From Deinococcus sp. Leaf326 (GTDB lineage: Bacteria > Deinococcota > Deinococci > Deinococcales > Deinococcaceae), in assembly GCF_001424185.1 (NCBI RefSeq), contig NZ_LMOM01000098.1, positions 61,048 to 125,047 on the forward strand: 64,000 nt of DNA. Reading direction: 5' to 3'. Below the pieces are notes generated by a model, which was given only the letters and a program-made list of their open reading frames with translations, made no database searches and was not told the origin of the DNA. Shown here in pieces: positions 47,527-58,084 of this stretch (the first letter of the stretch is position 1; every line of letters begins with the position of its first letter). Both the position numbers and the translations under genes were made by a program.

Positions 47527-48667
47527 CTCCGCGTTTTCTTCTCCCCCCACCCCGGCTACCGGGCCACCCCTGCGCGTTCTGCATGTCCTGAGCGCCATGA
47601 ACCGGGGCGGCATCGAGACCTGGCTCATGCAGGTGCTGCGCCGTCAGGATCCGGCGCGCGTCACCTTCGAGCTCCTGCTGTTCACGCCGGAGGGCGGCGC
47701 CTACGACGCCGAGCTGCGCGCGCTGGGCGTCACCGTGCGGCGCTGTCCCTCACCGCGCCGGGTGGGCGCCTTCCTGAGCTGCCTGTGGCGCACCCTGCGG
47801 ACCGGGCACTACGACGTGGTTCACAGCCATGTCCACCACTTCAGCGGGATCATCCTGTTCGTGGCGTGGCTGGCGGGCGTGCGCGGCCGTATCGCCCACA
47901 GTCACCTGAATACCGAGGGTCTCGACCGCGCCTCGGCCGCGCCCCGGAGGCTGTACCTGCGGGCCATGAAGGCAGCCATCGCCCGCTGGAGCAGCGAGGG
48001 GCTGGCGGTCAGCGACCAGGCGGCGGGGGCGCTGTTCGGGCCGGGCTGGCGCACGCAGGCGCAGTGGCGCGTGCTGCCGCTGGGCCTGGACCCCGCGCCC
48101 TACACCCGCCCCACCAACCGCGCGGGCCTACGCGCCTCGCTGGGACTGGCCCCGGAAGCCCTGGTGCTGGGCCACATCGGCTGGTTCCGGCCGGCCAAGA
48201 ACCACCCCTTCCTGCTGCGGGTCTTTGCCGAGGTGCTCGCGCGGCGCCCCGAATCCCGGCTGCTGCTCATCGGGGAGGGCGAACAGCAGGAAGGGGTGCA
48301 GGCGCTGGCGGGCGAGCTGGGGGTGCTGGGCGCAGTCGTCTTCGCGGGGCCGCGCGACGACGTGCCGGCGCTGCTGCAGGTCATGGACGTGTTCGTCTTT
48401 CCCTCGCACATCGAGGGTCTGGGGCTGGCCCTGATTGAGGCGCAGATGGCCGGGCTGCCCTGCGTGACGGCCGACCACCTGCCGCCCGAGGCGTGGCTGC
48501 CTGGCGCCAGCGTCACGGCCCTGCCCCTGGCGGCCGGAGCGGCGGCCTGGGCACAGACCATCCTGGAGGTCGCCGGACAGCCCGCACAGTTTCCCGCGCC
48601 GCATCCCTATGACCTGACCCACTCGCTGCCGCTGCTGCTGGAGCGCTATGAACACTATCGCCGCTGA
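47519..48667 (+). CDS. Glycosyltransferase family 4 (EPS type)
   Basis: A 382-residue GT-B enzyme. 'LHVLSAMNRGGIETWLMQVLR' at the N-terminus and 'FVFPSHIEGLGLALIEAQMAGLPCVTAD' near the C-terminus match the EpsF/CapM-like group. The GTG start overlaps the flippase stop by 8 nt. It probably builds the repeat unit of the exopolysaccharide. Confidence 0.9.
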   Translation: MTDSAFSSPPTPATGPPLRVLHVLSAMNRGGIETWLMQVLRRQDPARVTFELLLFTPEGGAYDAELRALGVTVRRCPSPRRVGAFLSCLWRTLRTGHYDVVHSHVHHFSGIILFVAWLAGVRGRIAHSHLNTEGLDRASAAPRRLYLRAMKAAIARWSSEGLAVSDQAAGALFGPGWRTQAQWRVLPLGLDPAPYTRPTNRAGLRASLGLAPEALVLGHIGWFRPAKNHPFLLRVFAEVLARRPESRLLLIGEGEQQEGVQALAGELGVLGAVVFAGPRDDVPALLQVMDVFVFPSHIEGLGLALIEAQMAGLPCVTADHLPPEAWLPGASVTALPLAAGAAAWAQTILEVAGQPAQFPAPHPYDLTHSLPLLLERYEHYRR

Positions 48668-49973
48668 GAGCCGCGCCGCCGCGCCTGCCCAGACCGGCGC
48701 GGCGGCGCGGCTGCACGCCCTGACGGCCACGGGGCTGGGGCTGTTTCTCCTCACGCAGTGCTTCACGCTGCCGGTGCTGGCCCTGGGGCCGTCGTGGACG
48801 CTGTGGCAGACCCTCCCGGACCTGATCCTGTGGGTCACGGGGCTGTGCGCCGCGCTGTACCTCAAGCCGCAGGGCACGGCCGCCCAGCGCCAGCTGTGGC
48901 TGGGGCTGCTGGCGCTGTTCGGCATGAGCGTGCTGGCGCTGGGCGTGCTGTTCATCTACGCCGACCCACTGCTGGGCACCGAGCTGCGGTTCGGGGCGTT
49001 CTCGCTCTACCGGCTCGTGCAGGTGCTACTGGTGTTCTGGGCGGCCTCGCGGCTGGAGTACACGCCGCAGCTGCTCGCGCGCTGGTACCGCCTGGCCACC
49101 GTGGCCTTCGCCGTGACCTGCGGGGGCATCATCCTGACCACCTTTTCGGGCGCCAGCATCAAGTTCCTGGGCCAGCACCTGCCGCGCGGCCTGGGTGTGT
49201 CGGGCCCCTGGGAGGCCTACTACCTGTATCAGGAACGGGGGCTGGGCTTCGTGGGCTTCAACCACGGCTACGCGGCCCTGCAGGTCATGCTGCTGGGCGC
49301 GTTCGTGCTGTACCTGCGCCGGCGCCTGGGCCGGGGGGGCGGCGAGTGGGTGCTACTGCTCGCCCTGGCGGCCAGCTTCCTGTGCAATTCGCGCGCCGGG
49401 CTGGCGGGCTGCGTGGTGTTCGTGGCGCTTGAACTCCTGCGCTTTCCGCTGCGCGCGGCCCTCACGGCGCTGGGCCTGAGCGTGGTGGGCCTGGTCTCCT
49501 GGACCTGGATCGCCCCGAACCTGACGGCCACAGCCGAGCGTCAGGCCACCATTCTCGACGCCTCGGACCCCGGCAACCTCGCCGGGCGCACCGACATCTG
49601 GCAGAGCATCTTCGGCGAGCTGCTGGGCGACCCGTACCGCCTGCTCGTGGGGTCCGGGCTGGGGTCGGCCGTCATCAACAAGGGCAACAACGCGCACAAC
49701 ATGATTTTGCAGGTGCTGTTCGAGACCGGCGTGGTGGGTCTGGTGAACATGGGGGCCTTCTTCGCGCTGCTCCTCGCGCTGCTGCTGCGCGCCGGCCCGG
49801 AGGGGCGGGTCATCCTCAACGTCACGGCCGGCTTCCTGATCACCAGCCTGACCCAGGAGACCTTTTTTCCGAACGTCGGCTTCGGCAGTTTCCTGCCGCT
49901 CTACGCCCTGGTCATCGCCGTGGTGATGGGTACAGGCACGGCGGGGCGCGTCGCCCTGCGGAGGTCCACATGA
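48648..49973 (+). CDS. Wzy/O-antigen ligase-like polymerase
   Basis: A 441-residue membrane protein with 10-12 helices and a large extracytoplasmic loop. The Wzy_C-type segment 'SRAGLAGCVVFVALELLRF' and the following 'DIWQSIFGELLGDPYRLLVGSGLG...NAHNMILQVLFETGVVGL' (G-x-G plus H-N) are the hallmark of the O-antigen ligase/polymerase family. It would polymerise repeat units outside the membrane. Overlaps the upstream gene by 20 nt. Confidence 0.88.
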   Translation: MNTIAAESRAAAPAQTGAAARLHALTATGLGLFLLTQCFTLPVLALGPSWTLWQTLPDLILWVTGLCAALYLKPQGTAAQRQLWLGLLALFGMSVLALGVLFIYADPLLGTELRFGAFSLYRLVQVLLVFWAASRLEYTPQLLARWYRLATVAFAVTCGGIILTTFSGASIKFLGQHLPRGLGVSGPWEAYYLYQERGLGFVGFNHGYAALQVMLLGAFVLYLRRRLGRGGGEWVLLLALAASFLCNSRAGLAGCVVFVALELLRFPLRAALTALGLSVVGLVSWTWIAPNLTATAERQATILDASDPGNLAGRTDIWQSIFGELLGDPYRLLVGSGLGSAVINKGNNAHNMILQVLFETGVVGLVNMGAFFALLLALLLRAGPEGRVILNVTAGFLITSLTQETFFPNVGFGSFLPLYALVIAVVMGTGTAGRVALRRST

Positions 49974-51148
49974 ACCTGACAGCCGTCCTCGAACAGCGCT
50001 ACGACCGCACCCCCGACGGCCAGGTCTGGACCCCCGGCCCCCACGGCGCGGACTTCTGGGCGCGTTACCTGGAGGTGTTCGGGGAGGTGCGGGTGGTGGC
50101 CCGTGTGCGCGACGTGCCGGGTGTGGGCGAGCGGATGCGCCCCGCCGGGGGGCCGGGCGTGAGCTTCGTGGCCGTGCCGCACTTTATCGGGCCGGCGCAG
50201 TACCTGCGGGTCAAGGGGCGGGTGCGGCGCGCCATCGCCGCCGCGGTGCTCGATCCTGGGGCCGGGGCCGTACTGCTGCGCGTGCCCGGCACCCTCAGCA
50301 ACGAGGCGTTCCGGGCCCTGGGCCAGCGCCCCTTCGCGGCCGAGGTCGTCGGTGATCCCTACGCCCTGTTCGCGCCGCGCGTGTCGCGCCACCCGCTGCG
50401 GGCTTTCTTCCGGCAGATGTACACTCGGCAGTTGCAGGCCCAGTGCCGGCAGGCGCGCGTGGTCGCCTATGTCACGCGCGAGGCGTTGCAGCGGCGCTAC
50501 CCGTCGCCGGGCCGCATGTTCGGGCTCTCGGATGTGGACCTACCGCCCGCGGCCTACGCCGCACGGGGCCGTTCCTGGCACGCCGGTCCCTACGAGGCGG
50601 TCATGGTCTGCACCCTCCAGTTTCCGTACAAGGGCGTGGACCTCGCCATCTCGGCCCTGTCGCTGCTGCGCCCGCGTGGGCTGGACCTGCGGCTGCGGAT
50701 CGTCGGAGAAGGCGCCCAGCGCCCGGTCCTGGAAGCCCAGGCCCGGAGACTGGGCCTGGAGCTGGGCCCGGCCGGGCAGGTCGAGTTCGTCGGGGCGGTG
50801 CCGGGCGGCGAGGGCGTGCGGGAGCAGCTCGACCGCGCCGACGTGTTCCTGATGCCCTCGTGGCAAGAAGGCCTGCCGCGCGCGATGGTCGAGGCGATGG
50901 CGCGCGGCCTGCCGGTGCTGGGCTCGGAGGTCGGCGGCATTCCCGAACTCATCGGCCCCGCCGAGCGCTTTCCGACCGGCGACCCCAGCGCCATCGCCGC
51001 CGCGCTGGAGGGGCTACTCGGCGACCCCGCCCGTTACGAGGCCCAGGGAGCGCGCAACCTGGAGGTGGCCCGCACCTACAGCAACGAGGCGCTGGGCGAG
51101 GTGCGCCGCGAGTTCTACCGGGCCGTGCGCGACCTCGCGGGCCGCTGA
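49970..51148 (+). CDS. Glycosyltransferase family 4
   Basis: A 392-residue GT-B enzyme with 'LRIVGEGAQRPVLEAQA' and 'FLMPSWQEGLPRAMVEAMARGLPVLGSEVGGIPE' in the sugar-nucleotide domain. Overlaps the polymerase stop by 4 nt (ATGA). Last gene of the plus-strand polysaccharide operon, convergent with the BY-kinase gene. Confidence 0.9.
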   Translation: MNLTAVLEQRYDRTPDGQVWTPGPHGADFWARYLEVFGEVRVVARVRDVPGVGERMRPAGGPGVSFVAVPHFIGPAQYLRVKGRVRRAIAAAVLDPGAGAVLLRVPGTLSNEAFRALGQRPFAAEVVGDPYALFAPRVSRHPLRAFFRQMYTRQLQAQCRQARVVAYVTREALQRRYPSPGRMFGLSDVDLPPAAYAARGRSWHAGPYEAVMVCTLQFPYKGVDLAISALSLLRPRGLDLRLRIVGEGAQRPVLEAQARRLGLELGPAGQVEFVGAVPGGEGVREQLDRADVFLMPSWQEGLPRAMVEAMARGLPVLGSEVGGIPELIGPAERFPTGDPSAIAAALEGLLGDPARYEAQGARNLEVARTYSNEALGEVRREFYRAVRDLAGR

Positions 51149-51188
51149 GCACGGAGGCCGCTCCTACCGGGCCGCGGCCCAGGCACGC

Positions 51189-52775
51189 TCAGGGCCGTTC
51201 GAGTTCCAGGGGAGCCGGTTCGGCGCCGGGAGTATCCGTGTAGCGGCCGGTGGCGTAGCCGTAGCCCACGTTGCCCGCCGTTTCCTTTTCCTTGTTCAGC
51301 ACGATGCCCAGGACCTCGCTGCCGGCGGTCTGGGCACTGCGCATGGCGCGCTCGACGAGTTCGAGCTCACTGCCCAGCGCCGCGACCATCAGGACACCGC
51401 CCAGCCGGGCCGAGAGTTCCAGGGCGCTCGCGGCCACGAGCACGGGCGGGGTATCCACCAGCACGTAGGCGTAGTCGTCCGCCACCGACGAGATGACCTC
51501 GTAGAGCTTTCCCGCGTCGTTGACGCCGCGTTCGGGAATGAGCAGGTCGGTGGCGCCCGTGCCCGATCCCGGCGTCAGGTCCTGGTACAGCGTCGCGCCG
51601 CCGACGGACGTGGACGTGAAGTGGGCCCGCGTGCGCTGCCACAACCGGAACTGGGTGGGGCGGTACAGGTCGGCGTCCACGATCAGGACCCGCAGGCCCC
51701 GCAGCGCGAAGCTCTGGGCCAGCGCGGCTGTGATGGTGCTCTTGCCCTCGCCCGGGCGGGCGCTCGACACGGCGAAGCGGGTACGCCCCGCCGCGACCGA
51801 CGCCAGATTCACGCGCAGGAATCCCACCTGCTCGTACAGCGCTCCGCCGCGCGTCTCGGCGAGCACCTCGGCCTGCCCGTCCTTGAGAAGGGGCAGAACG
51901 CCCAGCAGCGGCTTGCCCAGCGGGGCAAGGTCGGCGGCCGAGTTCACGCGCTTGCGCAGCGCGTCGAGCACGATGGCCCCGAGCGCCGCGAAGAACAGCA
52001 GCGCCGTGAACACCAGCAGGGCGTCGCGCAGCGGCCGGGGCGAGACCGGCACCTGGGGCGTGGAGGCCGGCGAGATGAGCGAGAGGGTGCCGCCCACCGC
52101 CGTGAGCAGCGCCGAGATCTGCCCCAGCTTCTCCTGGAGGTCGCTGCGGGTCGTGAGCAGCGACTGGGTCTCGATGGTGCCGGGCTGCGAGCCGAGCCGG
52201 GCATCCACGTTGGCGAGCTGCTGGCGCAGGGTCTGCTGCGCGCGGGTGATGTTCTGGGCGGCGCGCTCCTGGTCCCACCGCAGCAGCGCCTGCGCCGAGG
52301 CGTCGGCGAGGACCTGTGCAGCTTGCGGCGTGCGCGCGTGCGACCGCAGCTCATAGATGCCGGTCTGCTGCTGAGGGTCGATGCTGGAGAGCATCCGCAC
52401 GAGTTCGTAACGCCCACCCGCCGCCTCGGCGCGCAGCTGCGCAGCCAAGGCGGCCTTCTCGGCGGCCGGCAGGGCCGAGCCGCGCACCTCCGCGAGGGTC
52501 AGGTCCAGCACCTTCTGGCTGCGCAGGGCGTTTTGCACCACGCTCTGCGGCAGCGGCGGGGTCGTGACCAGGGTCAGGCTCACCACGCTGTTGCCGGTCG
52601 CGCCGCTCAGGGCCGCCAGACTGGTCGAGGCCTCGTACTCGGCCGGACGCAGTGACGACGCGGCGTAGGTCAGGCCCGCGCCCAGCAGCGCGCTTCCCAG
52701 AATGATCCAGGCCGAGCGGCGCAGCACGGAGAAGTAGTGCTTGATGTCGATGTCCTGGGGCGCGGAAGTGTCGAT
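51189..52775 (-). CDS. Wzz/BY-kinase: polysaccharide co-polymerase with tyrosine autokinase
   Basis: About 528 residues. Wzz chain-length domain with membrane helices at about 25-45 and 260-280 flanking a coiled-coil extracytoplasmic part. A C-terminal BY-kinase follows, with Walker A 'SSARPGEGKSTITAALA', Walker A' 'VLIVDADLYRPTQ', Walker B 'YVLVDTPPVL' and a C-terminal tyrosine cluster (YGYATGRY). It controls polymer length and export. No ATG, GTG or TTG lies near the conserved start; the best ribosome site (GAGAGG) stands 9 nt before an ATC codon at 52775, which I take as the start. The open frame upstream is Arg/Pro-rich and not coding-like. Confidence 0.82.
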   Translation of the reverse strand: MDTSAPQDIDIKHYFSVLRRSAWIILGSALLGAGLTYAASSLRPAEYEASTSLAALSGATGNSVVSLTLVTTPPLPQSVVQNALRSQKVLDLTLAEVRGSALPAAEKAALAAQLRAEAAGGRYELVRMLSSIDPQQQTGIYELRSHARTPQAAQVLADASAQALLRWDQERAAQNITRAQQTLRQQLANVDARLGSQPGTIETQSLLTTRSDLQEKLGQISALLTAVGGTLSLISPASTPQVPVSPRPLRDALLVFTALLFFAALGAIVLDALRKRVNSAADLAPLGKPLLGVLPLLKDGQAEVLAETRGGALYEQVGFLRVNLASVAAGRTRFAVSSARPGEGKSTITAALAQSFALRGLRVLIVDADLYRPTQFRLWQRTRAHFTSTSVGGATLYQDLTPGSGTGATDLLIPERGVNDAGKLYEVISSVADDYAYVLVDTPPVLVAASALELSARLGGVLMVAALGSELELVERAMRSAQTAGSEVLGIVLNKEKETAGNVGYGYATGRYTDTPGAEPAPLELERP

Positions 52776-52967
52776 GGACCGGGTCCTCTCTTTGTTCGGT
52801 ATGAAAGGCCCCAGCCGCGCGCGGCGTGAGGCAGGTCTGGAGCGGGTTCCGGCACCGGAACAGCCCGGCCGACGGAGAACCGGGTGGGTCGCCCGCGAAA
52901 CCGGCGGAGTCTGGCCTGAGACTACACGTCCGCCCGCGGCAGCGCCTAGGCATAAGACACCGGCAGC

Positions 52968-53012
52968 GCGCATTGCCCCTGGACCATGAAGGCGAGACCA
53001 GGGGCAATGCGC
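52968..53012 (-). terminator. Terminator-like hairpin after the basic protein gene
   Basis: Perfect 15-bp inverted repeat GCGCATTGCCCCTGG / CCAGGGGCAATGCGC with a 15-nt loop, 42 nt downstream of the stop on the minus strand. No T tract. Confidence 0.65.
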
Positions 53013-53053
53013 GGTGCCTGGGGCGACCGGAGCCGCCCCTCAGCGAACGGGGG

Positions 53054-53293
53054 TCAGAACCAGCGGCGGGACTTGCCCGACGTCTTGCCGCCCAGACGGC
53101 GCTGGGCCTGATTGAGCACGAAGTCGAAGGCCTTGTCGCGCTTACGGGCCTTGACGTACTTGCCGCGTACGGACTGCTGGCGGCGGCGCAGCAGATTGAT
53201 CATCTCCAGGGCGACGGGGGCGTAGACCAGAAGCTGGCGCAGGGTGCTGCTCTTCTTGCCGGAGTTCACGGTGCGGACACGGGGGGTCTTCAT
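53054..53293 (-). CDS. Small basic protein
   Basis: A 79-residue, strongly basic protein (many Arg/Lys, C-terminal 'GGKTSGKSRRWF') with a hydrophobic stretch 'LLVYAPVALEMINLL' at about 19-33. I do not recognise it. The charge suggests nucleic-acid or membrane-surface binding. The start ATG 53293 follows a weak AGG site. It is upstream of, and may be independent from, the BY-kinase gene, with a hairpin between them. Confidence 0.55.
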   Translation of the reverse strand: MKTPRVRTVNSGKKSSTLRQLLVYAPVALEMINLLRRRQQSVRGKYVKARKRDKAFDFVLNQAQRRLGGKTSGKSRRWF

Positions 53294-53396
53294 GCCCCCA
53301 GGTACGCGGGCGGGGGGCCCGGAGTTGCAGAGCGGGTGAGCCGTGAGCGCGTTGCATGAAGGGGCGCTCAGGGCCGCCCAGGCGCTACCCTGGGGC

Positions 53397-54575
<1,179 letters not shown>

Positions 54576-54580
54576 GTTCT

Positions 54581-55057
<477 letters not shown>

Positions 55058-55077
55058 AAAGGCGCACCATAGGCGCC

Positions 55078-56280
55078 GTGTCTGCGTCCCTCTCCCCCGG
55101 TGGCCCGGTCCCTGCCGGTTCTCCTGTGCCCGACTACGACTGGCTGTATGCCCGCACCCGCGCCGGCCGCGAGCGGGGACCACAGGTGGCGCGCGCCCTG
55201 CTCGATCAGCTTGGGCGGCCCGACGAGACCTTTGCCAGCGTCCGCGTGGTGGGCACCAACGGCAAGGGCAGCACCTGCGCGATGCTGGAGGCCGGTCTGC
55301 TCGCCTGCGGCCTACGGGTGGGCCGTTTCACCAGCCCTCACCTCCAAACCTACGAGGAACGGGTGCGGACCGGCGGACAGAATCTGGACCCCACCCGCAC
55401 CGCGCGCTTCATCGCTTGGGCCAGAGACAATGCCCCCGCCGCCCCCTTCTTTGACCTGACCCTGGCCCTGGCCGCCCACAGCTTCTGTGAGGACGGCGTG
55501 GAGATCGCGGTGATGGAGGCGGGGGTGGGCGGCGTCTCGGACGCGACGCAGGCCCTGGAGCGGGTCGTGGCGGTCGCCCTGACGAACGCGGCTCTGGACC
55601 ATACCGGCGTCCTGGGCGAAACGGTGCGCGAGATCGCCCGCGACAAAGCCCGCGCCGCGCGTCCCGGCGTCCCCCTGCTGACGACCGCGACCGGCGAGGC
55701 GTTGGACGAGACCGCGCGCGTCGCGGCAGAGGTCGGCGCGCTCCTGCTAACACCGGACTCGCACCCTGACCTATTCGCCCTGCCGCACCCTCCAGCCCTG
55801 GCCGGCGCCCACCAGGCGCAGAACGCGGCGCTCGCGGCCGCCACCCTGCGCACCCTGGGGCGGGGCGCGGGTGTAGAAGCGGCCCTCGGGGCGACCCATC
55901 CGGCCCGGCTGGAGCGCTTTGCGGTGCAGGGCCGCACGGTGCTGGTAGACGGCGCGCACAACCCCCACGCGGCGGGCGTGCTGGCCCAGGCGGTGCCCCA
56001 GGCCGACGTGCTGCTGTTCGGCAATCTGGCGCGCAAGGATACGGCCGCCACCCTGGCGCCGCTGCTGGCGGTGGCCCCCGTGCGGGTCTTCACCGCGCCG
56101 GGCGAGACGGCCACACCGCCGGAGGACCTGGCCACCCACTACGGCGGCGTGGCCGTGCCGAGTCCACTGGACGCCCTGCGCCGCGCCCTGGCCCTGACCC
56201 CGCAGGGCGGGACGCTGCTCGTCGCCGGCAGCCTGTACCTCGCGGGGACGGTACGTGCCGCGCTGCAAAGGGACGTTTGA
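55078..56280 (+). CDS. folC: Bifunctional folylpolyglutamate/dihydrofolate synthase
   Basis: A 400-residue Mur-ligase-fold enzyme adding glutamate to folates. P-loop 'VVGTNGKGSTCAMLEAGL', then 'FTSPHLQTYEERV', 'MEAGVGGVSDATQAL' and 'LVDGAHNPHAAGVLAQA'. GTG 55078 has no Shine-Dalgarno, and CACCAT lies 7 nt upstream, so a leaderless start is possible. It is the last chromosomal gene before tRNA-Thr. Confidence 0.93.
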   Translation: MSASLSPGGPVPAGSPVPDYDWLYARTRAGRERGPQVARALLDQLGRPDETFASVRVVGTNGKGSTCAMLEAGLLACGLRVGRFTSPHLQTYEERVRTGGQNLDPTRTARFIAWARDNAPAAPFFDLTLALAAHSFCEDGVEIAVMEAGVGGVSDATQALERVVAVALTNAALDHTGVLGETVREIARDKARAARPGVPLLTTATGEALDETARVAAEVGALLLTPDSHPDLFALPHPPALAGAHQAQNAALAAATLRTLGRGAGVEAALGATHPARLERFAVQGRTVLVDGAHNPHAAGVLAQAVPQADVLLFGNLARKDTAATLAPLLAVAPVRVFTAPGETATPPEDLATHYGGVAVPSPLDALRRALALTPQGGTLLVAGSLYLAGTVRAALQRDV

Positions 56281-56347
56281 CAAGCCCCGGAGCATGGCTT
56301 ATTTTGATCCGTGCACCCGGATTCCGAACGGAACCCTCAAAGCGTGC

Positions 56348-56423
<76 letters not shown>

Positions 56424-56429
56424 CAAGAG

Positions 56430-56459
56430 AATCCTTCGTCCTAGACGGAGGATTTTTTG
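56430..56459 (+). terminator. Element-borne terminator for tRNA-Thr
   Basis: Stem ATCCTTCGTC / GACGGAGGAT (one G-U) with 3-nt loop and six T directly after. It lies inside the element, 8 nt after the tRNA, and replaces the native tRNA terminator now displaced to 63864. Confidence 0.88.
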
Positions 56460-56545
56460 CTTTTTGTACTTAGGGCAAACTTACGAATGGTTCGTGGTAA
56501 GTCGCTCTCCCGAAAGCCGGAAACCTTGTCTAAGGAGGGTCCATC

Positions 56546-57436
56546 ATGACCTTAGACGACCTCTGGGAACAGTTCCTCTACCACCTCAAAGTACGGAGAC
56601 GCAGCCCAGCCACCATGCAGTACTACCGGCATACGCAGAGCCATTTCCGGAAATTTATCGGTGAGATTGGAGTGGAAGTTCTCCCAGACATCACCACAAC
56701 TCATCTCCGGGCTTTCCTTCTCCGTCTCGAAGAGCGGGGGCTTGCGCCAGGAAGCGTTCACGCTCATGGGCGGGCTCTCAAAGCCCTATTTAATTGGGCC
56801 TTTGCGGAAGAGTTGATAGAGCGTAATCCAGCCAAGAGACTCTCTCTCCCCTCCCTGCCTCGGGAGCGTCAGCCCGCTGTTGTACCAGAGGGCTTTAAGC
56901 GTCTTCTATTGGCCTCTAAGGCTTCAGAACAGCCTCTTAGGGACACTGCAATCATCCTGACACTCTTTGACACGGGTATACGTCTGCAAGAGCTTATAGA
57001 GCTTGACACAGAGGATTTACGTTTTGATCGGGGCTTGCTGCGTGTCATGGGGAAGGGAGCCAAAGAGAGGTTCGTACCCATTGGTGTTAAGGCTATGCAG
57101 GCAATCACGGCGTACATCAGACGTGAGCGTAAGCCGAGTCACCTTGGCGTACATAGCGTTTTCCTCAGCCGTACGGGAATGAAACTTACTAAGAGTGGTG
57201 TTGGTATCCGCCTCGCTAAACTTGGAAAGGATAAAGGGATAGCTCGGGAAGACTGTGCCCCTCATGCGTTCAGACGGGAATTCGCAGTGGAGTTTTTGAG
57301 GAACGGGGGAAATGTCTTCACTCTCCAACAACTTATGGGACATACATCACTGGACATGACCCGGCGTTACGTCAGCTTTCTAGACGATGACCTGAAAGAA
57401 GCACACCTCAGATTTTCACCCGTAGACAATCTATAG
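56546..57436 (+). CDS. Tyrosine recombinase (integrase)
   Basis: A 296-residue XerC/D-like integrase. N-terminal SAM-like DNA-binding domain (3-95) and catalytic domain (110-290) with R146 ('TGIRLQEL'), K170/K173 ('GKGAKER'), H240-x-x-R243 ('PHAFRRE'), H266 ('MGHTS') and nucleophile Y275 ('TRRYVSF'). All catalytic residues are present. Ribosome site GGAGG, 7 nt before the ATG. It sits directly beside attL and should catalyse insertion and excision at tRNA-Thr. Confidence 0.95.
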   Translation: MTLDDLWEQFLYHLKVRRRSPATMQYYRHTQSHFRKFIGEIGVEVLPDITTTHLRAFLLRLEERGLAPGSVHAHGRALKALFNWAFAEELIERNPAKRLSLPSLPRERQPAVVPEGFKRLLLASKASEQPLRDTAIILTLFDTGIRLQELIELDTEDLRFDRGLLRVMGKGAKERFVPIGVKAMQAITAYIRRERKPSHLGVHSVFLSRTGMKLTKSGVGIRLAKLGKDKGIAREDCAPHAFRREFAVEFLRNGGNVFTLQQLMGHTSLDMTRRYVSFLDDDLKEAHLRFSPVDNL

Positions 57437-57865
57437 CTACAGATTGTTCCGAGCTTCCTCGTCGGTTGTGCCACCGACGTTGGGGGCTTTTCCTTTGCGC
57501 CTGTAAACCCCCTTGTACTTATGGGGCAGTACATCCGGTCCTCCTTACTCTCTCCCACACAGAATAAGTAGGCTAGTGAAATAAATCACCTCTACCAATA
57601 GATTTATTAGACCTGTGAGACAAGGGGTGCTAACACACATTTCAAAATGCAAGAGGGGTACAATTCATATGTAAGCAGAAGGGGGATACAAGTATTTATC
57701 TTCCATTCCGGAAGTTCTCCCTAAAACTTCAGTAATTTGAAAGTGCATCTACGAAGGGCTTGGATTAGTACCGAACAGTTTATCAGTAAGCACCTGTATG
57801 TTCTCTAGAATGCTCTAGTGTCTCCTTCCTAGCTATCTCCAACCTCTAGCTCTACTCTGTAGTCT
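57437..57865. other. AT-rich non-coding region, possible origin/control region
   Basis: A hairpin CGTCGGT / ACCGACG (57460-57479) followed by GGGGGCTTTT may end integrase transcription. The rest to 57865 is AT-rich without an open frame, with two related stretches (GAGGGGTACAA near 57651 and AGGGGGATACAA near 57680). It is the natural place for the origin of replication or integrase arm sites. Confidence 0.4.
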
Positions 57866-57875
57866 ATGAAACTAG
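57803..57875. promoter_or_regulatory. Cluster of CTAG/CTCTAG motifs before the RHH gene
   Basis: Five CTAG tetramers occur in 71 bp (57805, 57815, 57829, 57846, 57872); three are in the longer CTCTAG context, two of them exactly 10 bp apart. CTAG is usually rare in bacterial DNA. The position immediately upstream of and into the RHH start suggests RHH operator sites or iterons. Confidence 0.4.
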
Positions 57876-58084
57876 ATAGAGTTCTCCCAGTCCGACTCAG
57901 TGCTCACATGGATAGTGCCTTAGACTTACTTGCTCAGCGTAGTGGTCTCTCTAAGTCTGCTGTCTTGCGTCGCTGTGCCGCCTTGTACATTGACTACCTT
58001 GTCCTTGAAGGAGATGCGTATGTACTACCAACCCACCTTAGTTACCAGAGGTTTCTACGAAGTTGCGAAGAAGACGATTCCTGA
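57866..58084 (+). CDS. Ribbon-helix-helix (CopG/Arc-like) protein
   Basis: A 72-residue protein. Residues 4-48 fit the ribbon-helix-helix fold: a beta strand 'VLPVRLSAHMDSAL', helix, 'GLSKSAVLRRCAALYID' second helix. RHH proteins of plasmids bind operators or iterons and control copy number or partition. The last 65 bases overlap the start of the polymerase-like gene in another frame, so the pair is translationally coupled. Confidence 0.7.
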   Translation: MKLDRVLPVRLSAHMDSALDLLAQRSGLSKSAVLRRCAALYIDYLVLEGDAYVLPTHLSYQRFLRSCEEDDS

